Shown here piece after piece: positions 8,395 to 17,374 of a DNA stretch of 64,000 nt. Under the pieces are notes generated by a model. That model worked only from the letters and a program-made list of their open reading frames with translations. It did not search any database and was not told the origin of the DNA. Position numbers and translations under genes: made by a program. Each line of letters starts with the position of its first letter. Within the stretch, counting starts at the first letter, position 1. The stretch lies in assembly GCA_009840165.1 (NCBI GenBank), contig VXOG01000067.1, positions 103,222 through 167,221 of the forward strand, written 5' to 3'. The DNA is from Chloroflexota bacterium (GTDB taxonomy: Bacteria; Chloroflexota; Dehalococcoidia; Lucifugimonadales; UBA3495).

Positions 8395-9351
8395 TTACGG
8401 ATGCAGGGCTGACAGCAGAGCCGGTTCCAGAACTGAGGGAGGGACATATTGCTCGAAACGCGCATCAATTGTTCCGTCGCTCCCCACCACAAAAGTCCAA
8501 GGCTCCGAGACCAGTCCCCATTCCCCCACCGCCGGCGCCAGTTGGCGCGCCGGGTTCGCCGGCTCAATAAGATGCGGATCCAGGTAAACTTCCACATGCA
8601 CAAAATTGACCCGCCCCTGATATTCCCGGGCCAATTCCGAGATGTCGGAAATTTGAGGCCCGCAAGTTGCGGATACGCAGAACGCGGGCGTGGCGAAAGA
8701 AATCACGGTGGGCTTTCCCGATGCGACTGCTTCCGAGATTGACATTTGGTATAGCGCGGGGTCCGGTTCTGGACTGCTGCTGATGGTGCGGAGATCCTTA
8801 ACTGTGTCCGCAGTGGGGGTTTCCGAGGGAGGCGCGGGGTCGCCGATGAATGGCACACTATGCACGGGGGCTACCGACACTGCGGTCCCAATGGTCAAGG
8901 CTTTCTCCTCCAAATGGTCAAACGTGGCGTGAAGTTCCCAAATTCCGGGGCTTTCTCCTGTAGCAGTGCCGGCTTGGTCGAATTTCACCTGTGCTATGAA
9001 GACCCCCCGTCTGCCATCAGGCGGCCATCCCAAAAATTCCGCCGCTGTGCTGTGTCTAACCTGGCCGGTTGGAGCGTCCGGTTCGTAATAGACGGCACGC
9101 ACTTCTACTGTCTCCGGGCGCACCGGCATGTAGTCCCGGTCCACCAGCCCAAATGACACGCGATTCTCTCCCACCGCCAGATCGCTGTTGGCCACCACCA
9201 GGCTGACCGGTGGCCCCCCTTGTGGTTGGGCCAGCGGGTCATCCGGCGAAACCGTCGCAGCGCATGACAGCGCTCCGAGACAAGCCACAATTCCCAGCAG
9301 TAGAGGCGCTGCCGGGTAGATCCGCCCGAACGATTTGATCAACTGTGACAT
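8395..9351 (-). CDS. Lipoprotein with thioredoxin-like domain
   Basis: A 318-residue exported lipoprotein. A signal peptide (PAAPLLLGIVACLGALSC) ends in a lipobox with Cys near residue 30. An immunoglobulin-like middle region (VSLVVANSDLAVGENRVSFGL) precedes a C-terminal thioredoxin fold from about residue 195 (TVISFATPAFCVSATCGPQ). The two Cys are spaced C-x5-C rather than CxxC, so it is not a standard disulphide oxidoreductase. It later has LVSEPWTFVVGSDGTI, the cis-Pro region. It probably acts at the outer face of the cytoplasmic membrane. Function unknown. Confidence 0.72.
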   Translation of the reverse strand: MSQLIKSFGRIYPAAPLLLGIVACLGALSCAATVSPDDPLAQPQGGPPVSLVVANSDLAVGENRVSFGLVDRDYMPVRPETVEVRAVYYEPDAPTGQVRHSTAAEFLGWPPDGRRGVFIAQVKFDQAGTATGESPGIWELHATFDHLEEKALTIGTAVSVAPVHSVPFIGDPAPPSETPTADTVKDLRTISSSPEPDPALYQMSISEAVASGKPTVISFATPAFCVSATCGPQISDISELAREYQGRVNFVHVEVYLDPHLIEPANPARQLAPAVGEWGLVSEPWTFVVGSDGTIDARFEQYVPPSVLEPALLSALHP

Positions 9352-9456
9352 ATAGCGCAGCCCTCGGCGCGTTGGCTCGACGAGCGTGAGTATCCCCGCA
9401 GCCTATGGTCTATAATCATCATACACTCCCCACACAGAATTTCATGTGAGGCCAAA

Positions 9457-10497
9457 ATGCGATTCGGTTCTTTTGTTTTTCCAGTCAGCCATGATCCTGA
9501 GCGAGATTCGGAGGTCATCGACAGCACTATGGATGAAATGGTGCTGGCTGAGGAAATCGGTATGCACTCGGTCTGGCTGACCGAACACCACTTTGACGGG
9601 GCTGCCGCTCATGCGGATCCCCTGGTCTTGGGAGCGGCGCTGGCTGCCCGCACCAGCCGGATCAAAATCGGTTTTGCCGTAGTGGAGTTGGCGTTCCATC
9701 ATCCTGTGCGATTGGCGGTTCAGACTTCGCTGCTCGACAACCTGAGCCACGGTCGGCTCATAATGGGAACCGGACGCGGTTCGGCCTACAATCATTACGA
9801 ATACCTGGGTTTCGGAATAACCATGGAAGACGGCATCGCCCGTCTAGCGGAAGCCGAACAGCTTTTGGTGGAGGCTTGGACGGGCCAACCTCTCCAACAC
9901 AGCGGAGAGTTCTGGGACGTGAAGTTTCCCGAATTGCGGCCCCGCCCGTTTCAAAAGCCACATCCGCCGCTGATCCGCGCTTGCATAAGCGAAGCTTCGA
10001 CCGTCGCCATGGCGGAAATCGGTCGGCCGGTCATGATAGGCATTCAAACCCTCGATACGTTGCGCAGCCGCCTGGAGCGTTATCAAGCGACCATGCTGGA
10101 CGCCGGGTTTACCGAAGCGGAAACCGAAGCCACTTTCGATCAGTGTTGGGCGTCCCGCGATCTTTTCGTCGCCGATAGCCACAGCGAGGCGTTGGAAATC
10201 GCGGCAGAGGGCTTTGAACGCGAGCGCACCCACTTCCGGCAGGCGCGGGAGTTGTACAATCCCGGCGGATTCCCACCGCCGGATCCGAACCGCCCGCTAC
10301 CCGCCGGCGAGGTGTTGGAGCATGCCTTTATCCTGGGCACTCCGTCACAGGTTGCCGAGCAGGTTGCGGAAATGCGCGAGATCGGCGTGCGGAACCTCAT
10401 GCTCAAACTCAACGTGGGCGAGATGGACACCCAAAAGGTCCAAAAATCCATGAAGATGTTTGGCGAGCAGGTAATGCCCAAGTTTGCCCAAGACTAA
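9457..10497 (+). CDS. LLM class flavin-dependent oxidoreductase
   Basis: A 346-residue bacterial-luciferase-family protein (PF00296), a TIM-barrel enzyme that uses FMNH2 or F420 to oxidise organic substrates. Motifs: EEIGMHSVWLTEHHFDG, ARTSRIKIGFAVVELAFHHP, LSHGRLIMGTGRGS and, near the C-terminus, LGTPSQVAEQVAEMREIGVRN. GAGG lies 5 nt before ATG 9457 (TGAGGCCAAAATG). The leader contains TATAAT at 9411-9416 without a clear -35. It is one of five distinct LLM genes here and is not closely related to the 48-56 kb cluster. Substrate unknown. Confidence 0.85.
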   Translation: MRFGSFVFPVSHDPERDSEVIDSTMDEMVLAEEIGMHSVWLTEHHFDGAAAHADPLVLGAALAARTSRIKIGFAVVELAFHHPVRLAVQTSLLDNLSHGRLIMGTGRGSAYNHYEYLGFGITMEDGIARLAEAEQLLVEAWTGQPLQHSGEFWDVKFPELRPRPFQKPHPPLIRACISEASTVAMAEIGRPVMIGIQTLDTLRSRLERYQATMLDAGFTEAETEATFDQCWASRDLFVADSHSEALEIAAEGFERERTHFRQARELYNPGGFPPPDPNRPLPAGEVLEHAFILGTPSQVAEQVAEMREIGVRNLMLKLNVGEMDTQKVQKSMKMFGEQVMPKFAQD

Positions 10498-10528
10498 CCC
10501 GGCAGCCTCCCCGCTGACTGCGAACCCG

Positions 10529-11695
10529 CTACAGCGCACGCACCATCGTGTCCAGGCTTTCCAGAGCTTTGCTGATGTTTTCCTGGCTGTTGGCGTAAGA
10601 CAGCCGGACGTAACCTTCGCCGAATTCGCCAAAGGCGGAACCAGACAATAGTGCTACGCCAGCGTCCTGCATGGCCCGCTCCTCGAACTCGGCGCTGGTT
10701 AGCCCGGTCTCCTTGATGCTTGGGAAAGCGTAGAATGCCCCCTCTGGCTCCGGGCAATTGATTCCGGGTATAGATTGCAGCCCGTCCGCGATCAGCCGCC
10801 GCCGGCGCGAAAATTCCGCGGCCATTTCCTGCACTGCGTCCTGCGGCCCGTCCAGCGCGGCAACCCCCGCGATCTGGCTGAAAGAGGCGGCGCAGGAAAC
10901 GCTATTAGTGGCCAGGCGGGAAATGTGCGGCACCAACTCCTCAGGCATTATGCCGTATCCCAAGCGCCATCCCGTCATGGCGTAGCTCTTGGAAAAGCCA
11001 TCAAGGATAATCGTGCGGTGGGCCATATCCGGCAGCGCGGCGATGCTGTGATGTTCGCCCGAATACAGTATGTCCTTGTAAATCTCGTCTGACATCACGT
11101 ACATGTCCGGGTGGCTGCGCACCACGTCTGCGATGGTCTCCAGTTCTTCCCGCGTCAGAGCGGAACCGCACGGATTCTCGGGAGAATTGATGATAAGCAA
11201 CCGGGTGCGTTCATTGACCAATTCAGGGAGCTTGGTCAGATCCGGATGATAAGCTTCCTCTTCCAGCAACTGCATGGGCACTGCTTTCGCGCCGCTGAAT
11301 TCAATCATCGACTCGTAGATCGGAAAGCCGGGATTCGGATATACAACCTCGGAGCCCGCTTCCGCAAGCGCGAGAAGCACGTAGAACATAATGGGTTTGG
11401 CGCCGGGAGTAACCACCACCTGCTCCCAGTCCGTGTCGATTCCCCGAACCTCGCGGCTGTTGCGCGCCACCGCTTGGCGGAGTTCGGGCAAACCCGGAGT
11501 TGGGCCGTAGTGAGTATATCCGTCCCGCAGCGCCTGCATCCCGGCCTGCACGATGTGATCCGGCGTTTCAAAGTCCGGTTCTCCGATTTCCAGATGGATT
11601 ATTTCCCGTCCCTGGGCTTCAAGGGCGCGGGCCTTGGCGAGTACCTCAAAAGCGGATTCGGTTCCCAGGCGGCTCATTCGGGTGGCGATAGTCAT
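10529..11695 (-). CDS. Class I/II aminotransferase (aspartate aminotransferase-like)
   Basis: A 388-residue PLP enzyme of fold type I. The Schiff-base Lys is in ILDGFSKSYAMTGWRLGYG, with the PLP-phosphate and Asp regions in NSPENPCGSALTREE and YVMSDEIYKDI and the conserved Arg in GYVRLSYANS. It transfers amino groups between amino acids and 2-oxo acids; exact specificity cannot be read from sequence. Start ATG 11695 (TIATRMSRLGTES) fits family N-termini better than an upstream in-frame codon at 11743. It is convergent with the LLM gene and divergent from the nitroreductase gene. Confidence 0.85.
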   Translation of the reverse strand: MTIATRMSRLGTESAFEVLAKARALEAQGREIIHLEIGEPDFETPDHIVQAGMQALRDGYTHYGPTPGLPELRQAVARNSREVRGIDTDWEQVVVTPGAKPIMFYVLLALAEAGSEVVYPNPGFPIYESMIEFSGAKAVPMQLLEEEAYHPDLTKLPELVNERTRLLIINSPENPCGSALTREELETIADVVRSHPDMYVMSDEIYKDILYSGEHHSIAALPDMAHRTIILDGFSKSYAMTGWRLGYGIMPEELVPHISRLATNSVSCAASFSQIAGVAALDGPQDAVQEMAAEFSRRRRLIADGLQSIPGINCPEPEGAFYAFPSIKETGLTSAEFEERAMQDAGVALLSGSAFGEFGEGYVRLSYANSQENISKALESLDTMVRAL

Positions 11696-11840
11696 GATTT
11701 GGCAATCCTCAAAAACATGGGCTGGTTGAGGCTGTGGCCTCACGGGAAGGTTACCACTTTTTCACTATTGCGAGCAGGATTTTGGGCCCGACGGTGGTGT
11801 TATGATTATTGACATTCCTGGTACGAGGAGCTGACTTGCC

Positions 11841-12497
11841 ATGCCAGTCGTTCACAACCTTTCTCCGGACGAATTGCTCACCACTACCCGTGCCGTGCGC
11901 AAACGTCTGGATTTCGACCGTCTGGTACCTGACGACGTTATTCGCGAGTGCCTGGCGGTCGCGCAACAGGCCCCGACAGCCAGCAACCGCCAAAACTGGC
12001 ACTTCATGGTGGTCACTGATGCTGATAAACGTATGGCGTTGGCGGAGTTGTATCGAAAAGGCTGGCGGCAGTACACGCAATCGTCCACGGCCGCAACCAA
12101 CCTGCAATACGACGACCCGGTTCGCGCCGCCGTTCAGGAGCGCGTTGGCGATTCTGCGCAATTCCTGGCTGATAACATGCACCGGGCTCCTGTGCTGGTG
12201 ATCCCCTGCATCGTGGGTCGTACCGACAACGCCCCTGCTCTGGCCCAGAGCGCGCAGTGGGGTACGGTAATCCCTGCCGCGTGGAGTTTGATGTTGGCGG
12301 CTCGCGCTCGTGGCATAGGCTCCGTCTTCACTTGCATCCATCTGATGCACGAAGAGGCTGCGGCAGATGTGTTGGGCATCCCCTACCGCAGGGTGATGCA
12401 AGCGGGCTTGATACCAATGGCTTATACCATCGGCGACCGGTTCAGGCCGGCGCACCGGGAATCATTGGATGACATAATCCATTGGAATGGCTGGTAG
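11841..12497 (+). CDS. Nitroreductase family protein
   Basis: A 218-residue FMN-dependent nitroreductase-family protein (PF00881). The N-terminal FMN-binding segment TTTRAVRKRLDFDRLVPDDVI and AQQAPTASNRQNWHF are characteristic, as is the C-terminal VLGIPYRRVMQAGLIPMAY. These enzymes reduce nitro groups, quinones or enones with NAD(P)H, and a few cleave rings or dehalogenate. Spacing and direction suggest its own transcription unit, divergent from the aminotransferase. Confidence 0.82.
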   Translation: MPVVHNLSPDELLTTTRAVRKRLDFDRLVPDDVIRECLAVAQQAPTASNRQNWHFMVVTDADKRMALAELYRKGWRQYTQSSTAATNLQYDDPVRAAVQERVGDSAQFLADNMHRAPVLVIPCIVGRTDNAPALAQSAQWGTVIPAAWSLMLAARARGIGSVFTCIHLMHEEAAADVLGIPYRRVMQAGLIPMAYTIGDRFRPAHRESLDDIIHWNGW

Positions 12498-12576
12498 CGT
12501 GGCGATATGCTGGTAGAATACTAGGGCACAAGCGGAAACAGTGTGCGGACGACTTTTCCGCGCGGCAGGAGGGGAC

Positions 12577-13272
12577 ATGATTAGCATCTTCAGGCGTCGT
12601 AGAAAAACACCTGACGACGCCGGTTCCCCGGACGGCGTCGCCGGGAAGAAGGGCGCTCCTCAGAAATTCAGTCCCATTCCCTGCCTGGACGGTTTCGTTT
12701 GGATCGAAGACGGCTGTGTGCATAAGTCGGGTATCGACACCCAGCAATCCTTTCGCCTGCCGCTGAACGATGTGTCGGACATTATCGCGGATTGGGATTT
12801 CTACAAAGAAAATCCTCAACGAGCGGAAACCAAAGTCATGGTGCAGGGACCCATGGGGTTGATACGCGCCAGTTTCGGTGCTTTGCAATACACGGGCATG
12901 ATCAACCTGATTACCCACCTGCACCACGTCTATACTGATGAAGAGACGAGCGAGTTGGGTGAAACGACACAGGATACGCCTGAAATAGTGGGCCCGTTCC
13001 AATGTCGTCGAGGCATGATGTGGGCAGACCGCGATTTTGTTTATCTGGGTAAATCGGTGTCTGCTGACTCGGCGCGCGTGCCCATGGATACAATCGACTC
13101 CGTCAAGGCGCACTGGGATCGGTCCATAATGAATAACGGCCGGCGCATCCGGCTGGATGTGTTCAGCCGCCTCGGTGGGTTGATGGGGTCCGAATTCTCG
13201 GTCAAGCAGGCGTCGGGCGTATTCGCGCTGGTCAACTACATCAACCAACTTCGCACCGGTCCTAATCTCTAA
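12577..13272 (+). CDS. Hypothetical protein with two internal repeats
   Basis: A 231-residue cytoplasmic protein, not recognised. Two halves resemble each other: about residues 33-125 (GFVWIEDGCVHKSG, LPLNDVSDIIADWDFYK, GLIRASFGALQYTGMINLITHLH) and about 140-228 (GMMWADRDFVYLGK, VPMDTIDSVKAHWDRS, GLMGSEFSVKQASGVFALVNYIN). The shared order of short beta strands ending in a helix is reminiscent of PH-like folds, but this is inference. The N-terminus is basic (FRRRRK). Start ATG 12577 follows AGGAGGGG. An extended -10 (TGGTAGAAT, 12511-12519) lies upstream. argG begins 23 bp downstream. Confidence 0.7.
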   Translation: MISIFRRRRKTPDDAGSPDGVAGKKGAPQKFSPIPCLDGFVWIEDGCVHKSGIDTQQSFRLPLNDVSDIIADWDFYKENPQRAETKVMVQGPMGLIRASFGALQYTGMINLITHLHHVYTDEETSELGETTQDTPEIVGPFQCRRGMMWADRDFVYLGKSVSADSARVPMDTIDSVKAHWDRSIMNNGRRIRLDVFSRLGGLMGSEFSVKQASGVFALVNYINQLRTGPNL

Positions 13273-13295
13273 TCTGTCAGGAGCAGAAGAAATTC

Positions 13296-14492
13296 ATGGC
13301 AACCCCTCGCAAGAAAATCGTCCTCGCCTACAGTGGCGGATTGGATACTTCCGTGGCCGTACCTTGGCTTCAGGAAAACTATGACGCTGACGTAATCACC
13401 TGCACCATCGATCTGGGAATGGTTGATTTAGAGACCATACGCCAACGGGCGTATGCCGTAGGCGCATTGGATGCGGTAACGGTGGATGGCAGGGAGACTC
13501 TGGTCGAGGAATTTCTTTGGCCGGCCCTGCGCGCGGGCGCGATCTACGAAGGCCAATATCCGCTGGCGACGGCCTTGGGGCGGCCATTGATAGCCCGATA
13601 CCTGGCAGATGTGGCCCGTCAGCATGATGCTGACGCAGTGGCGCATGGCTGCACTGGCAAGGGCAACGACCAGGTGCGCATTGAAGTGGGAGTTTCCGCG
13701 CTCGCTCCCGGCGTTGAGCTTATAGCTCCCATCCGCGAATGGGGCATGAACCGCGAGGACGAGGTGTTGTACGCCCGCGAGCGCAACCTTCCCATCGCCC
13801 CGTCCAACAGCAAGTACAGCACGGACGAAAACCTGTGGGGCCGCAGCGCGGAAGCTGGCGAGTTGGAAGACCCGTGGGTGGAGCCGCCTGAGGACGCCTA
13901 TGAATGGACGGTAAGTCCGGCCGCCGCGCCCGACGAGCCTGGCTACGTCGAGATCAGGTTCGACGAAGGAATACCCACCGCCGTTGATGGCGAAACCATG
14001 GCCGGAGTCGCCCTGATTGGTCACCTGAACGCGTTGGCCGGCGCCCACGGCATCGGGCGCATTGACCACGTTGAGAACCGGCTGGTGGGCATCAAGAGCC
14101 GCGAGGTTTATGAATCGCCATCCGCCGTACTGCTGCACGCGGCGCACCGGGCGCTGGAAACGATGACCCTGTCGAGAGAGCAGAGCCGTTTCAAGGAGCG
14201 CATCGCACAGGAATATGCGGAACTGGTTTACAACGGTTTGTGGTACACGGCGCACCGGAATGACCTTGACGCCTATGTGGACAGCACACAGCGCCACGTG
14301 TCCGGCGACGTCCGCGTTCGACTCCACAAGGGGTCCTGTGTTGTGGTGGGCCGCACGGCAGACCGGCCGCTCTACGACTACGGCCTGGCAACTTACGACC
14401 GCGCCGACGAATTCGACCACACGGCGGCCAAAGGATTCATAGACATCTACGGCCTGTCGGCCCGCACCCAACGCCGACAGCAGGGAGACTGA
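13296..14492 (+). CDS. argG: Argininosuccinate synthase
   Basis: A 398-residue enzyme that condenses citrulline and aspartate with ATP in arginine synthesis. The PP-loop is AYSGGLDTSVAVPWL near residue 9; GCTGKGNDQVRIEV and SKYSTDENLWGRS are the family signatures for nucleotide and citrulline/aspartate binding. Length is standard for bacterial ArgG. It ends in TGA and is followed by a long hairpin (14528-14563), beyond which argD lies on the opposite strand. Two arginine genes are thus neighbours but convergent. Confidence 0.95.
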   Translation: MATPRKKIVLAYSGGLDTSVAVPWLQENYDADVITCTIDLGMVDLETIRQRAYAVGALDAVTVDGRETLVEEFLWPALRAGAIYEGQYPLATALGRPLIARYLADVARQHDADAVAHGCTGKGNDQVRIEVGVSALAPGVELIAPIREWGMNREDEVLYARERNLPIAPSNSKYSTDENLWGRSAEAGELEDPWVEPPEDAYEWTVSPAAAPDEPGYVEIRFDEGIPTAVDGETMAGVALIGHLNALAGAHGIGRIDHVENRLVGIKSREVYESPSAVLLHAAHRALETMTLSREQSRFKERIAQEYAELVYNGLWYTAHRNDLDAYVDSTQRHVSGDVRVRLHKGSCVVVGRTADRPLYDYGLATYDRADEFDHTAAKGFIDIYGLSARTQRRQQGD

Positions 14493-14527
14493 AAACGGGT
14501 GTTACTCTTCCTGCTGACGCATTAACC

Positions 14528-14563
14528 GGCAAGGGCGGTGTCCAACCGGACACCGCCCTTGCC
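14528..14563. terminator. Bidirectional terminator-like hairpin between argG and argD
   Basis: A perfect 16-bp stem (14528-14543 with 14548-14563) closes a 4-nt AACC loop in the convergent gap between argG and argD. No T-run follows on either strand, so it may act as a weak bidirectional terminator or a transcript-end stabiliser. Confidence 0.6.
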
Positions 14564-14584
14564 ATTGCGATCCAGCGCACAGAC

Positions 14585-15775
14585 TTACACGTTTCTCAGC
14601 GCCGTGTCCAACCGACCGACGCCCTCGTCAATCTCCGCCTCGGTGATGTTCAGGGCTGGCATGATGCGCACCGCGTTGGGGCGCACACCGTTGAGCAGAA
14701 CACCGGCGGCCTCGGCGGCATCCATCACCTGGGGCATGATGTCGCTGTCGAATTGCACGGCGGCAAGCAGTCCCTTGCACCGGATTTCTTCTACGAAACC
14801 GTGCCTGGCCTTCAGCCCGTTGAGCCGGTCGTTCAGCACTACCTCCATCCGCTTGACGTTGCCCAGGATGTCGTTGTCCAGCATGTAGCGAGTGCCGGCG
14901 GCAGCGGCGGCCGTGGTCAGGGCGTTGCCGCCGAAGGTGCTGCCGTGGTCGCCGTAGGTCAGAGCCATCGCGTTTTCCTTGGAGAGGAACGCGCCGATGG
15001 GCACCCCAAACCCGAGGCCCTTGGCCAGGATCATCACGTCCGGTTCCACGTCGTATTCCTGGTGGCCGAACAAGCTCCCCAGCCGACCCATGCCGGTCTG
15101 AACCTCGTCCAGGATCAACAGGATGTCGTTCTGGTCGCACCAGGCGCGCAGACGCTGGAAATAGTCCTCGTCGGGGATGTTGACACCACCCTCACCCTGC
15201 ACCGGCTCCACCATCACCGCGACCGTATTCTCGGTGGTGGCATTCATCACCGCTTCTACGTCGTTGAAATCAACGTAAGTGAACCCCTCGGGAATGGGCT
15301 CAAAAAGCTCGTGGTAGTGGGGCTGTCCGGTGGCGGCCACGGCATTCATGGTGCGACCGTGGAAGGAGTTGAAGGCAGTGATCACCTCGTAGGCGCCGTT
15401 CTTGTGGAGCTTACCGTACCGCCGGGCCAGTTTGAGAGCGCCTTCCACGGCCTCGGCGCCGCTGTTGCAGAAGAAAACCCGGTCCATGCAGGAGTTTTCA
15501 ATCAGCATCTCGGCGATTTCCAGCTGCGGCAGTGTGTAGAACTGGTTGGAGGTTTGTATCAGGGTGGCGGCCTGTTGCGATATTGCGTCCACTACGACCT
15601 GGGGACAGTGGCCCAAGTTGTCCACGGCCCAGCCGGCCACGAAGTCGATGTATTCCTTGCCATCGGCGTCCCATACTCGGGAGCCTTCGCCCCGCACGAT
15701 GACCACCGGCCGGCGGCGGACGGTCTGGGCGTAGTATTTCTGCTCGATGGCGATGTATTCAGCGTTGCTCGGCAT
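14585..15775 (-). CDS. argD: Acetylornithine/succinylornithine-type aminotransferase
   Basis: A 396-residue class III PLP aminotransferase. Signatures: CNSGAEAVEGALKLAR, AFNSFHGRTMNAVAATGQ, LILDEVQTGMGRLGSLFGH, the PLP Lys in ILAKGLGFGVPIGAFLS, then GSTFGGNALTTAAA. These match ArgD (N-acetylornithine + 2-oxoglutarate), and the adjacent argG supports an arginine role. Related omega-aminotransferases such as 4-aminobutyrate transaminase cannot be excluded on motif alone. GGAG stands upstream of ATG 15775. Confidence 0.87.
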   Translation of the reverse strand: MPSNAEYIAIEQKYYAQTVRRRPVVIVRGEGSRVWDADGKEYIDFVAGWAVDNLGHCPQVVVDAISQQAATLIQTSNQFYTLPQLEIAEMLIENSCMDRVFFCNSGAEAVEGALKLARRYGKLHKNGAYEVITAFNSFHGRTMNAVAATGQPHYHELFEPIPEGFTYVDFNDVEAVMNATTENTVAVMVEPVQGEGGVNIPDEDYFQRLRAWCDQNDILLILDEVQTGMGRLGSLFGHQEYDVEPDVMILAKGLGFGVPIGAFLSKENAMALTYGDHGSTFGGNALTTAAAAAGTRYMLDNDILGNVKRMEVVLNDRLNGLKARHGFVEEIRCKGLLAAVQFDSDIMPQVMDAAEAAGVLLNGVRPNAVRIMPALNITEAEIDEGVGRLDTALRNV

Positions 15776-16006
15776 GAGTCGTTTGCTCCCTGTTGGCGTT
15801 TGCTCCCTCTAAGTTTGTGCCAGCCGGTTGGCGAGGTACTTCCGGCCCGGCGCCCATTATACGCCTTTACGCCGCAACTTGACCCTATTTCCGTGCCTGT
15901 GCTTTACTGGCCGAGCCGAACGCTTGGCACATGACTCCCACGAAAGAACGTTACGCCACGCTTGACGCGGGGCGAGAACCCAGAACCTCCCGAGGTGTCT
16001 ATCACG

Positions 16007-16999
16007 ATGAAAGTTGCCGTTCTTGACGACTACCAGAGCGTTGCCGCCGACATGGCGGATTGGAGCAGTTTGCCCGCCGGCATTGAAGTCACGTACTTCA
16101 GCGATCATCTATCTGACGAAGACGCGCTGGCCGAGCGGCTGGCGGATTTCGATATCGTGATGGGTATGCGGGAGAGAACGCCGTTCCCGCGCCCTCTGTT
16201 GGAACGACTGCCGGCGCTGCGGTGTCTCATCACTACCGGCGGTGGCAACGCCTCCTTTGACCTTGCAGCGGCTACGGATCTGGGTATCACGGTGTGCGCG
16301 ACCCCGGGCGCCGGAGAGGGCCCGACCGAACTCACCTGGGGTTTGATCCTGGGGATACTTCGGCAGATTCCGCAGGAAGACCGGGCCACCCGGGAGGACG
16401 GCAAGTGGGGCATCCACGTCGGCGCCAGCCTCCAGAGCAAGACGCTGGCGCTGCTGGGCCTGGGGCACATAGGGTCGCTGGTAGCCCGGGTGGGCAACGC
16501 ATTTGGGATGCGGATCATCGCGTGGAGCCAGAACCTCACCGCAGAACGAGCGGCGGAGTGCGGCGCGACGCTGGTGGACAAGGAAACCCTGTTCGCGGAC
16601 GGCGACATAGTGTCGGTCCACGTGCGGTTGAGCGACCGGACGCGCGGGTTGGTGGGAGCGCATGAAATCGGATTGATGAAACCCTCGGCCATTCTGGTGA
16701 ACATATCGCGTGGCCCAATCGTTGACGAGACTGCGCTTATCGACGCATTGCAGCGCCGGGCCATCGGCGGCGCGGCGCTGGACGTTTTCGACGTTGAGCC
16801 GTTGCCGGCCAATCACCCGTTCCTGACGTTGGACAACACATTGATCACACCGCACGTGGGTTACGTGACCGACGACGGGTATCGCGCCTTCTACTCCGGC
16901 GTGGTGGAAAACATACGGGCCTTCGCCTCCGGCGAGCCGGTGCGGGTGATTAATCCGGGAGTCCTGGAAGCGCCCAACCTGCGCGGGCCGGCGGTATGA
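16007..16999 (+). CDS. D-2-hydroxyacid dehydrogenase family protein
   Basis: A 330-residue NAD(P)-dependent 2-hydroxyacid dehydrogenase. The Rossmann motif GLGHIGSLVARVGNAFG lies near residue 150, with the catalytic Arg in NISRGPIVDE, Glu in DVFDVEPLP and His in TPHVGYVTDDGY. It reduces 2-oxo acids or oxidises D-2-hydroxy acids; the substrate is not identifiable. ATG 16007 is chosen because MKVAVLDDYQSV starts the first beta strand and GAGG lies about 10 nt upstream. It is separate from serA at 46.5 kb and clearly different in sequence. Confidence 0.85.
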   Translation: MKVAVLDDYQSVAADMADWSSLPAGIEVTYFSDHLSDEDALAERLADFDIVMGMRERTPFPRPLLERLPALRCLITTGGGNASFDLAAATDLGITVCATPGAGEGPTELTWGLILGILRQIPQEDRATREDGKWGIHVGASLQSKTLALLGLGHIGSLVARVGNAFGMRIIAWSQNLTAERAAECGATLVDKETLFADGDIVSVHVRLSDRTRGLVGAHEIGLMKPSAILVNISRGPIVDETALIDALQRRAIGGAALDVFDVEPLPANHPFLTLDNTLITPHVGYVTDDGYRAFYSGVVENIRAFASGEPVRVINPGVLEAPNLRGPAV

Positions 17000-17029
17000 C
17001 CCGAACCCTCAGGAAAGGGGCAAACCATC

Positions 17030-17374
17030 ATGTCAACACACCAAAAACCTGTTGCACTGACCCCAACCGCAAAACTGCTGGAAAAGGCTCTTCTGGCCAA
17101 AGAGCAAAGCCCCAAGATCGCGCCTCGGCTGTTGTTGGAAGCGTTGCAGCAGCGCATCCGTGAGGTTGTGCCGGACCATCACCCGGACCTCTGGGTTGCG
17201 GCGCGCAAATTGGCCAGGGACAAAGATGACATCGGTATCGAGGCAGCCTATTGGAGCCTGATGATGTTTGACAGGGACTTTGGTGAGCGGGGCAATTTCA
17301 ATGAAGAGCAATGGGAAGATGGTTACGATGTCGCTGAAATTACCATCCGCCTTCTAGAGCAGGAACATGCCTGA
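17030..17374 (+). CDS. Small hypothetical protein, first gene of a two-gene unit
   Basis: A 114-residue soluble protein, unrecognised. It is predicted to be mainly helical (TAKLLEKALLAKEQSPKIAPRLLLEALQQRI) with an acidic C-terminal half (FGERGNFNEEQWEDGYDVAEITIRLLEQE). AAAGGGG lies upstream of ATG 17030. Its TGA overlaps the next start by 8 nt (17367-17374), so the two are translationally coupled. The second protein looks HEPN-like, so this could be the partner of a toxin-antitoxin pair, though it has no recognisable nucleotidyltransferase motif. Confidence 0.6.
   Translation: MSTHQKPVALTPTAKLLEKALLAKEQSPKIAPRLLLEALQQRIREVVPDHHPDLWVAARKLARDKDDIGIEAAYWSLMMFDRDFGERGNFNEEQWEDGYDVAEITIRLLEQEHA

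Noticed and set aside
14753..15934. Plus-strand frame of about 390 codons opposite argD
   Set aside because: argD on the other strand is unmistakable; the composition (runs of Gly, Val, His, Gln) is typical of an antisense shadow.
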